Source: JBCDBY01 sp039182715
Lineage (GTDB): Bacteria; Planctomycetota; PLA2
Length of the DNA stretch: 14,662 bases
Direction: 5' to 3'
NCBI GenBank assembly: GCA_039182715.1
Contig: JBCDBY010000093.1
Location: forward strand, 1 to 14,662
Shown in pieces: positions 6,408 through 12,270 of the stretch (the first letter of the stretch is position 1; each line of letters opens with the position of its first letter). The position numbers were made by a program, and so were the translations under genes. The notes under the pieces are model-generated. The model was not told the origin of the DNA. It saw nothing but the letters and a program-made list of their open reading frames with translations, and did no database searches.

Positions 6408-7538
6408 CTAGTTTCGCACGAAGCGCTCCTCGAGCAGGTTGAGAATCAGGCGATCCATCGCCCCGACATCGGCCCCCTTCCGCTTCTGATGGAAGTGCGC
6501 CAGCGTGAAGTAGAGCCGCCCCTTGCCGAAGGTGCGCTCGACCAGCACCGGCCCGCGCGCTTTCGACTGCAGCAGCACGCGCCCTCCCTTGACGCGCACG
6601 ACGGCACACGCCTCCTCGAACCAGAGCCGCGTATCGGGCTTCAGCACGCCGCGCAGCAGCGGGCTGGTGCGATCCGCCGCCGTCACCTCGGTGACGAGGT
6701 CGCCGCGCAGCCGCTTGACGTCGAGCACCTTCAACATGTCGCGATCGATCCCCTGGATGTAGGAGACCGCCCAGTCGGATGCGACCACCCACCCGCCGCG
6801 CGCGACGAAGTCCCGCAGGGGGCCGTGGTCGTGGTTCTTCGGAGGCTTGCGCGTGCAGTCGAAGAAGACGATCCCGGCGTGCGCCCGGTGCTTCCCCTCG
6901 ACCTTCGCCGTCCTCGTGTGCGGAATGCGGTAGCGCGCGAAGACACGGTGAATCTCGTCGAACTGACCGGTCCGCACCACGATCCGATCGGCTGCCAGCG
7001 CACGGAGCTGCGCGAGGACGTCGAACGGCATCTCGCGCAGGTCGTAGACGACGATCTTGTCCCCTTCCACCCGAAACGTCAGCGCGAGCGGCTCGGTGAT
7101 CTTTTGCAGCAGGCTCTCGACCGTGACGTTGTCGACCTGCAGCACGACCTCGGCCGCTCCCTTGTCCTCTTCCGCCTTCGCGCTCAGCTCCACCTTCCGT
7201 CCGGTGACCGCCGTGACGTACTGGAGCGCGCCACGAAGCGTGACCTGCCCCGCCGGGAAGTCGACGTTCGCGACGCGCTTCGTCCGCAGCTCGGCGAGGA
7301 CGGGCGACGGCTCGGGGGCAGGCGCCTCCTGCAGCGCTTGCGGCGCGGCGGTCTCCTCCTCGCGGGGCCACAGCGCAAACAGCAGCAGAGCCGCCGCCGG
7401 CAATGCGAGCCAGAACCAGCGACGACGCCGGCCCAGCGCCTCGCGCTGGATGCGATCCCCCACGCGCCGCACCAGCTCCGGATCGACCTCCGTCGCGCGC
7501 ACGACGTCGATCGCGCGGTCCAGATCGTGCTCAGGCAT
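6408..7538 (-). CDS. Single-pass membrane protein with secretin-N/STN-like and amidotransferase-like regions; putative anti-sigma or sensor
   Basis: 376 residues from ATG 7538, chosen over an upstream in-frame start because GGGAGG precedes it at good spacing and it overlaps the sigma gene stop by 8 nt, a usual sigma/anti-sigma layout. Residues 1-36 are a short charged cytosolic segment (DLDRAIDVVRATEVDPELVR) without a zinc anti-sigma HxxxCxxC motif; residues about 41-57 form one membrane helix (WFWLALPAAALLLFALW); a Pro/Glu linker follows. Residues about 83-168 resemble a secretin-N/STN domain (LRTKRVANVDF, then VDNVTVESLLQKITEPLALT and GDKIVVYDL). Residues about 185-370 look like an alpha/beta domain of class I amidotransferase or ThuA type (AHAGIVFFDCT with C228, LRDFVARGGWVVASDWA, FGKGRLYFTLAH), but without a clear catalytic triad. 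By position it probably controls the ECF sigma factor in response to an envelope signal; this is inference. Confidence 0.72.
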   Translation of the reverse strand: MPEHDLDRAIDVVRATEVDPELVRRVGDRIQREALGRRRRWFWLALPAAALLLFALWPREEETAAPQALQEAPAPEPSPVLAELRTKRVANVDFPAGQVTLRGALQYVTAVTGRKVELSAKAEEDKGAAEVVLQVDNVTVESLLQKITEPLALTFRVEGDKIVVYDLREMPFDVLAQLRALAADRIVVRTGQFDEIHRVFARYRIPHTRTAKVEGKHRAHAGIVFFDCTRKPPKNHDHGPLRDFVARGGWVVASDWAVSYIQGIDRDMLKVLDVKRLRGDLVTEVTAADRTSPLLRGVLKPDTRLWFEEACAVVRVKGGRVLLQSKARGPVLVERTFGKGRLYFTLAHFHQKRKGADVGAMDRLILNLLEERFVRN

Positions 7539-8007
7539 GTCGAGCCTCCCTCGATTCGAAGTCGCGACGCAGCGCCTGCGTGGCGTCGTGCAGGTGCACC
7601 CGGACCGTCGAAGGCCGGATGTCGAGGAGTCGCGCAATCTCGTCGTGCGGGACGCCCTCGAAATGGAACAACGTGAAGACCTCGGCCTGCCGCGGCGTCA
7701 AGCGCGCGACCCCGGCCCGCAGCCGCTCCGCCAGCTCCCGGTCGCGACCCGGCGCGGCCGCCAGCGACGCGGGCAGCGGCTCCGGCGCGCGGCGACGGCG
7801 GCGCAGCTGGTTGAGCGCGCGGTTGACGACGGCGCGGTGCAGGTAGGGCCACGGATCGCGCCCCTCCTCCAGCAGCCCCGGATTGCGCACCAGCGCCAGA
7901 AAGGCCTCGGCGACCGCCTCCTCCGCGTCGGCGGCCGACCCGGTCACGCGCAGCGCGGCCCGCAGCAGCTTTGCGCCATATGCCGAGTAGAGCTCGCCGA
8001 CCCCCAT
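7531..8007 (-). CDS. ECF-type RNA polymerase sigma factor
   Basis: 158 residues from ATG 8007, which has AGGG a few bases upstream; a GTG at 8022 would add five residues. Region 2 spans roughly residues 7-70 (LYSAYGAKLLRAALRVTGSA, then DAEEAVAEAFLALVRNP and PWPYLHRAVVNRALNQLRRR), including the acidic DAEE and W-x-Y-L segment typical of sigma-70 region 2. Region 4 spans roughly 100-150 (LTPRQAEVFTLFHFEGVPHD, then EIARLLDIRPSTVRVHLHDA), a clear helix-turn-helix. Regions 1 and 3 are absent, which defines the ECF group. It is the first gene of a four-gene unit, with an 8-nt overlap with the membrane protein that probably regulates it. Autoregulation is likely for the family, but no ECF-type -35/-10 pair with correct spacing was found in the 54-bp gap to the divergent gene at 8062. 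Confidence 0.92.
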   Translation of the reverse strand: MGVGELYSAYGAKLLRAALRVTGSAADAEEAVAEAFLALVRNPGLLEEGRDPWPYLHRAVVNRALNQLRRRRRAPEPLPASLAAAPGRDRELAERLRAGVARLTPRQAEVFTLFHFEGVPHDEIARLLDIRPSTVRVHLHDATQALRRDFESREARHA

Positions 8008-8049
8008 GCACCCTGCATACACCGCGGCCGGCCCGCCCGTTTAGACCGA

Positions 8050-8055
8050 TATACT
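8050..8055 (+). promoter_or_regulatory. Candidate -10 box (TATACT) with near-zero leader
   Basis: TATACT matches the -10 consensus TATAAT in five of six positions and ends 6 nt before ATG 8062, within an AT-rich patch in otherwise GC-rich DNA. Transcription would start at or beside the ATG, giving a leaderless message; no Shine-Dalgarno is present (TTTTTCC precedes the ATG). No -35 was recognised. Confidence 0.5.
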
Positions 8056-8061
8056 TTTTCC

Positions 8062-8814
8062 ATGCGTGCGGCGGCGCTCGGGCTCCTCGTCTACGGCCTC
8101 CTGCTGGCGGGCGCGACCGACACGGCGGAGGCGCGTCCGGAGTTCGCGCGGCGCGAGACGCTGGCCTGCGGCTACTGCCACATCCAGCCCCGCGGCGGCG
8201 GGCCGCGCAACGCCAACGGCATCCGCTACGCCCGCCACGAGTTCAAGTTCCCGCCCCGCAAAGGCGACCTGAACAGCTTTCCCGAGGGCCGCGCGCGCAA
8301 GACCATGGTCCGCGCACGCAAACTGGTGCGCGTGGACCACGTGCAGGCCGCGCGCAAGGAGCTGCTGCGACTGCAGCGCTCCCTCAAGCCGGGCCCCGCC
8401 AAGACCCTCGTCGAGGCGGAGCTGCGGGCGCTCGACGTCCGCGGCGAGCAGATTCTGGGCAGCGCGCGCGTGCTGCTGCGCAAGAACAACGCAAAGAAGC
8501 GCGCCACCGGCATCGAGCTGCTCTGTCTGCTCGCGGCGGAGTACAAAGGCACCGATGCGGGCAGCAAGGCGGCCGCCGACCTCAAGGAGGCCAAGCGCGA
8601 CAAGGCCCTCAAGCCGGTGATCGAAAAGGAGACGACCGAGGCCAAGGCGCGCCGGATCTGGCTGGACGCCCGGGCTTTCGAGGTCGAGGGTAAGGCGGGG
8701 AAGGCCGCAAAAGCGGAGGAAAAGCTCCTGACCAAGTATGCTACGAGTCGTGCTGCGAGGCTCCTTGCGGAGCGCAAAGAGGCCGCCGAACAGACCGCTG
8801 AACAGACCGACTGA
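8062..8814 (+). CDS. Exported single-heme c-type cytochrome-like protein with helical C-terminus
   Basis: 250 residues from ATG 8062; the frame stays open far upstream but that part lies antisense to the sigma factor and is rejected. A signal peptide is clear (MRAAALGLLVYGLLLAGA, cleavage near TAEA/RP). Shortly after it comes one heme c motif, CGYCH (C36, C39, H40), in the setting LACGYCHIQPRGGGPRN, similar to exported cytochromes with a YCH..P.GGG signature. H59 or a later residue could be the second iron ligand. From about residue 90 the protein is Lys/Ala/Glu-rich and helical, with TPR-like pairs (VQAARKELLRLQRSL, AKAEEKLLTKYATSRAARLL). It should act outside the inner membrane in electron transfer or as a scaffold. 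It is first of a five-gene run; the PaaA-like gene starts 4 nt after its stop. A structural rather than heme role cannot be excluded without heme staining data. Confidence 0.78.
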   Translation: MRAAALGLLVYGLLLAGATDTAEARPEFARRETLACGYCHIQPRGGGPRNANGIRYARHEFKFPPRKGDLNSFPEGRARKTMVRARKLVRVDHVQAARKELLRLQRSLKPGPAKTLVEAELRALDVRGEQILGSARVLLRKNNAKKRATGIELLCLLAAEYKGTDAGSKAAADLKEAKRDKALKPVIEKETTEAKARRIWLDARAFEVEGKAGKAAKAEEKLLTKYATSRAARLLAERKEAAEQTAEQTD

Positions 8815-8818
8815 CGCC

Positions 8819-9583
8819 GTGACCTCCCCGACCAAGACCCGCACCGTCCGCTCGCGGAGCGAGATGACGCCGGAGTACTTCGACACGCTGTCGAAGATGC
8901 TCCTGAGCCAGGCGTACCGCGAGCTGGCGGCGGCCGTGGTTTTCGGCGAGGCGATCAGCCTGGTGCCGTCGGTGGAGTACAAGCAGCAGGTGGTCCACCA
9001 GGTCGAGGAGGAGATGGACCACTATGCGGTCTGCGTCCGCCTCGCCGAGGAGCTCGGCATCGAGGGCTTCGACGAGCTCTGCACGCGCCGGGTCCACGAC
9101 GAGCGGCCCATCCCGCGCGTCGAGTCCTTCCTCGAGGTGGGCGTCGCGGCCTGCCTCTACGACTCGGCCAGCGCCTTCCAGCTGCGCGAGTACGAGAACA
9201 GCTCCTACGACCCCTACTGCCAGATCATCGGGAAGATCCTCGAGGAAGAGGAGAACCACGAGAACTTCGGGGCGGAGCTGATGATCCAGATGTCGCGCGA
9301 CCCGAAGCACCACGCGCCGATGCAGGCGTGCTTCGACAAGTGGTTCGCGGTGTCGATGCGCAGCTTCGGGCGTCCCGACCACGATCGCAGCCGCTACGCG
9401 ATCGAGGTCGGGCTGAAAACGCGCGACTCCGCCGCGGTGGCGCAGGAGTACGCCGACTCGCTCAAGCAGGTCATGCGTCTGTGCGGCCTCGAGTTCCCGT
9501 CGCGCGAGCGGCTGCGCGAACTCGGCACCGAGACCGCCGCGGACATCGACCTCGCCGTCTGCCCCGCGTCGCTCTGGAAGTAG
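8819..9583 (+). CDS. PaaA-like diiron oxygenase / ferritin-like protein
   Basis: 254 residues from GTG 8819, just 4 nt after the preceding stop; ATG 8864 (residue M16, GGAG close upstream) is a possible alternative. The protein resembles PaaA, the catalytic subunit of phenylacetyl-CoA epoxidase: MTPEYFDTL at 16-24, FGRPDHD at 183-189 and GLEFP at 223-227 mirror PaaA segments. Aligning by eye with remembered E. coli PaaA, all six diiron ligands are kept: E35, E65 and H68 (EMDH), D115 (LYDSA), E144 and H147 (EENH). It is about 55 residues shorter than PaaA, mostly at the C-terminus. PaaA needs PaaC, PaaB and the reductase PaaE; none is in the window. The neighbours instead are a cytochrome-like protein and an OYE flavoprotein, either of which might supply electrons. 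Substrate unknown. Confidence 0.82.
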   Translation: MTSPTKTRTVRSRSEMTPEYFDTLSKMLLSQAYRELAAAVVFGEAISLVPSVEYKQQVVHQVEEEMDHYAVCVRLAEELGIEGFDELCTRRVHDERPIPRVESFLEVGVAACLYDSASAFQLREYENSSYDPYCQIIGKILEEEENHENFGAELMIQMSRDPKHHAPMQACFDKWFAVSMRSFGRPDHDRSRYAIEVGLKTRDSAAVAQEYADSLKQVMRLCGLEFPSRERLRELGTETAADIDLAVCPASLWK

Positions 9584-9592
9584 CGAATCGGC

Positions 9593-9598
9593 TACGAT
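9593..9598 (+). promoter_or_regulatory. Candidate -10 box before the YqhA-family gene
   Basis: TACGAT (TANNNT pattern) ends 6 nt before GTG 9605, in a 21-nt gap inside the five-gene run. It would give an internal leaderless transcript of the last three genes. The match to TATAAT is four of six, so confidence is low. Confidence 0.3.
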
Positions 9599-9604
9599 GC
9601 CCGG

Positions 9605-10108
9605 GTGCATCCGAGCGAGCCGTCACGCATCTTCAATGCGGTGCGCTTCACCAGCGTCATTGCGGTCATCGCGTCGGCGCTGGCGTCGATCCTCATGTAC
9701 GTGGTCGGCGCGATCAAGGTCGGCCTCGCCTTCCACTCCTACTTCGGCGGCCCCCTCTTCGAGGACGGTTCCGAGTCGTTCGCGTCCGGCGCGGCGATCA
9801 CCTACGTCGTCCAGGCGCTGGACGCCTTCCTCATCGCGATCGTGCTGATGATCTTCGGCGGCGGCGTCTTCAACCTGTTCATCCGTGAGCTGCCGACGCG
9901 CCAGCGCAACCTCTTCAACATCCGGAGCATCGCGGAGCTGAAGGGGATCCTCGCGGAGCTGGTCATCGTGATCCTGATGGTGAAGTTCCTGGAGGAGTCG
10001 CTCCGCGCCCGCGGCGCCTATTCGTGGGAGATGCTCACCCTGCCGGTCGGCGTGCTGCTCATCGCGGTCGCCGTGCGCCTGCTCCAGTTCAAACGATACG
10101 AGTCCTGA
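9605..10108 (+). CDS. YqhA family (UPF0114) integral membrane protein
   Basis: 167 residues from a GTG start; no ribosome binding site is evident. Four hydrophobic segments at roughly 15-37, 67-94, 112-130 and 142-160 give a four-helix membrane protein. The pattern is that of the YqhA/UPF0114 family: an N-terminal RF..V.......L....GA segment (here AVRFTSVIAVIASALASILM), a second helix ending in FGGGVFNLFI, then the cytosolic loop IRSIAELKGILAELVIVILM. Family members are about 160-190 residues; their function is not known. The gene sits 21 nt after the PaaA-like gene and 3 nt before the OYE gene, so it is probably co-expressed with them and could be a membrane anchor or channel for the redox set, which is speculation. 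Confidence 0.85.
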   Translation: MHPSEPSRIFNAVRFTSVIAVIASALASILMYVVGAIKVGLAFHSYFGGPLFEDGSESFASGAAITYVVQALDAFLIAIVLMIFGGGVFNLFIRELPTRQRNLFNIRSIAELKGILAELVIVILMVKFLEESLRARGAYSWEMLTLPVGVLLIAVAVRLLQFKRYES

Positions 10109-10111
10109 CGC

Positions 10112-11548
10112 GTGCTGCTCTTCGAGCCCTTCGATGTCCGGGGCATGACGCTCCCCAACCGCATCGTGCTGCCCGCGATGGTGACCCGGCTCTCGGCCGA
10201 GGACGGCATCGTCAACCGCGACATTACCGACCGCTACGTGCGCTACGCGCAGGGCGAGCCCGGCCTGATGGTGGTCGAGGCGATGGCGGTCCACGGCGCC
10301 AAGAGCGGACCGTTGCTGCGCGTGAGCGGGGCGGAGTTCGTGCCGGGACTGCGCGCGCTCACCGACGCGGTGCACGACGCCTCCCCCACGAAGGTCGCGG
10401 CGCAGATCATCCACTTCCTCAAGATCGCGCGGTCGGGCTGGCGGCAGAAGGTGGGCGACCTCACGCGCGCCGACATCGAGGGCGTCGTCGACGCCTACGG
10501 GGACGCCGCGGCGCGCATCCGCGAGGCGGGCTTCGACGCCGTCGAGCTGCACATGGCGCACGCCTACACGCTCAGCTCGTTTCTCTCGACCTACAACAAG
10601 CGGCGCGACGAGTTCGGCGGGCGCGCGCTCGAGAACCGGCTGCGCGTGCCGTCGCTCGTTCTGGCGCGCGTGCGCGAGCGGGTCGGCGACGACTATCCGG
10701 TCGGCATTCGCTACGACGGCGAGGAGGCGATCAAGGACGGCTACTCGGTGGGCGAGGCGAGCCTCATCGCGCAGCGTTTCGCCGCGCTCGGCGCCGACTA
10801 CCTCTCCATCTCGGCGGGCGGCAAGTTCGAGGACGCGCAGCATCGCGAGGGTGAACCGCTCTACCCCTACACCGGCTACTCCGGCGACCGCTGCATGCCG
10901 AACGCGAACTACCCGGACGGACTCAACGTCTATCTCGCCGAGGGCATCCGGTCGGCCCTGCGTGCGCGCGGCCACGCCACGCCGGTCGTCACCACCGGCA
11001 AGATCCGCACGCCCGAGCTGGCGGAGTCGATCCTGCAGGAGGAGCGCGCCGACCTGATCGGCATGGCGCGCCAGCTGCTCGCCGATCCCGACTGGCCCAG
11101 CAAGGTCCGCGAGGGCCGCGCCGACACCGTGGTGCCGTGTGTCTACAACAACGTCTGCAAGCACCTCGACGAGCGCTTCCACAAGGTGCGCTGCACGCTC
11201 TGGCGCAAGGACGACCTGCACGCGCCGGCCGCGCCCGACGACGCGAGCGCCCCGACCTGGCGCGAGGACGCGACGCTGCAGGTCGCCGAGCGCAACGGCG
11301 CGCTCGTGCTGGAGTGGACCCCCGCGACCGACGACGGCGAGGTCTACGGATACCTCATCGAGCGCGCGGAGCGGGACGACGACTGGCGCCACATCGACAG
11401 CGCGCGCGGGGTCGCCACCCGGTTCCAGGACATCTCGGCGCTGGCCGGCGTGACCTACCGCTATCGCGTGACCGCCTACGATCTCGCCGGCAACCGTTCG
11501 CCTGCCCTGGGGCCGGCGTCGTATCGAATGGAACCCACCCATGGCTGA
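10112..11548 (+). CDS. NADH:flavin oxidoreductase (Old Yellow Enzyme family) fused to a C-terminal fibronectin type III domain
   Basis: 478 residues from GTG 10112. Residues 1-345 form an OYE-type TIM barrel: LFEPFDVRGMTLPNRIVLPA at 3-22 (the family's N-terminal FMN segment), VELHMAHAYTLSSFLS at 144-159 and NKRRDEFGGRALENRLR at 162-178, TTGKIRT at 294-300, and LIGMARQLLADPDW at 315-328. C343, C349 and C361 sit where 2,4-dienoyl-CoA reductase-like members carry a four-cysteine [4Fe-4S] motif (C-x2-C-x3-C-x11-C), but the second cysteine is absent and the spacing is one shorter. Instead of the usual NAD(P)-binding flavodoxin-like half, residues about 380-475 form a fibronectin type III domain (LVLEWTPATDDGEVYGYLIE, then TYRYRVTAYDLAGNRS). 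It probably reduces activated double bonds with NAD(P)H; partners of the FN3 domain are unknown. It overlaps the SDR gene by 8 nt. Confidence 0.88.
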   Translation: MLLFEPFDVRGMTLPNRIVLPAMVTRLSAEDGIVNRDITDRYVRYAQGEPGLMVVEAMAVHGAKSGPLLRVSGAEFVPGLRALTDAVHDASPTKVAAQIIHFLKIARSGWRQKVGDLTRADIEGVVDAYGDAAARIREAGFDAVELHMAHAYTLSSFLSTYNKRRDEFGGRALENRLRVPSLVLARVRERVGDDYPVGIRYDGEEAIKDGYSVGEASLIAQRFAALGADYLSISAGGKFEDAQHREGEPLYPYTGYSGDRCMPNANYPDGLNVYLAEGIRSALRARGHATPVVTTGKIRTPELAESILQEERADLIGMARQLLADPDWPSKVREGRADTVVPCVYNNVCKHLDERFHKVRCTLWRKDDLHAPAAPDDASAPTWREDATLQVAERNGALVLEWTPATDDGEVYGYLIERAERDDDWRHIDSARGVATRFQDISALAGVTYRYRVTAYDLAGNRSPALGPASYRMEPTHG

Positions 11549-12203
11549 ACTTGCACTCGTGACCGGAGGCGCCAGCGGCATCGGCAAGGCGATCGCCGAC
11601 GCGCTCGCCGCGGCGGGCTACGACGTCCGCGCCGTCTCCCGCCGCAACGGATGGGACCTGACCGAGCCCGACGCCGCCGACCGCCTCGTCGCCGAGCTGC
11701 CGCGGCTCGACCTGCTGGTCAACAACGCCGGCATCGCCGAATCCGCGCCCGCCGCGAAAACGAGCGACGAACACTGGCGGCGTCATTTCGAGCTCAACGT
11801 CGACGTGCCCTTCCGGCTCTGCCGCGCCGCCTACCCGAAGCTGCGCGAGGCGCCCAACCCGCGCATCGTCCAGATCGCCAGCGTCGTCGGTCTCGGCGGC
11901 GCGCCGTACATCGCCTCGTACGCGGCCAGCAAGCACGCCCTGATGGGACTCACGCGCGTGCTGGTGCAGGAGTGGCGCGGCATCAAGGTGCACGCCATCT
12001 GCCCCGGCTTCGTCGACACGCCGATGACCGACCGCAGCGTCGCGAACATCACCGAGAAGACGGAAATGAGCGCCGACGAAGCGCGCGCCGCGCTGGCGAG
12101 CCAGAACCCGAGCGGACGACTCATCACGGCGGAGGAAGTGGCCGAGGCGGTCCTGGAGCTGGCGAGGCTCGACTCGACGGGGACAGAGCGAGTGCTGGAG
12201 TAG
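11541..12203 (+). CDS. Short-chain dehydrogenase/reductase (SDR, classical type)
   Basis: 220 residues, ATG 11541 lying inside the last codons of the OYE gene (8-nt overlap), so translation is probably coupled. All classical SDR landmarks are present: TGGASGIG at 8-15 for the cofactor, NNAG at 61-64, catalytic S114 in QIASVVG, and YAASK with Y127 and K131, then the PGFVDTPM segment at 155-162. The cofactor-strand end lacks an obvious acidic residue (AVSRRNG at 31-37), and the Arg pair there favours NADP(H) over NAD(H). At 220 residues it is slightly short for the class because the region between the first strand and NNAG is compact. The substrate is not deducible; as last gene of the redox run it may act on a product of the oxygenase or OYE. 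Confidence 0.88.
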   Translation: MAELALVTGGASGIGKAIADALAAAGYDVRAVSRRNGWDLTEPDAADRLVAELPRLDLLVNNAGIAESAPAAKTSDEHWRRHFELNVDVPFRLCRAAYPKLREAPNPRIVQIASVVGLGGAPYIASYAASKHALMGLTRVLVQEWRGIKVHAICPGFVDTPMTDRSVANITEKTEMSADEARAALASQNPSGRLITAEEVAEAVLELARLDSTGTERVLE

Positions 12204-12270
12204 GGCTGCGCGCTTCACGCCGCACGCCCGAGCACGCTGCCCGGCGTGCAGCGCGCGGCGCAACGCCCTA
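12201..12270. terminator. Structured inter-gene region between convergent genes (bidirectional terminator-like)
   Basis: Outer stem: TAGGGC and TGCGC at 12201-12211 pair with GCGCA and GCCCTA at 12258-12270, with a 2-nt bulge (AC). Inner stem: GCACGCC at 12222-12228 with GGCGTGC at 12243-12249, a perfect 7-bp pair. The outer stem contains the stop codons of both convergent genes. There is no T-tract on either strand, so Rho-independent release is uncertain. Confidence 0.4.

Noticed and set aside
4842..7676. A 944-codon open frame on the + strand
   Set aside because: It runs antisense through the aldolase/SDR and membrane protein genes, is dominated by Arg, Leu, Val and His as expected of a GC-rich shadow frame, and shows no domain.
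7057..8061. Upstream extension of the cytochrome-like gene
   Set aside because: The frame is open but antisense to the sigma factor; ATG 8062 begins a clean signal peptide.
8008..8061. An ECF autoregulatory promoter for the sigma factor
   Set aside because: On the - strand GGAAAA and GTCTAA are present, but only about 9 nt apart instead of about 16, so the pair is not usable as an ECF promoter.
9623..11587. A 654-codon open frame on the - strand
   Set aside because: It is antisense to the YqhA and OYE-FN3 genes, whose motifs are clear; its composition (Arg/His/Val/Leu-rich) is typical of a shadow.
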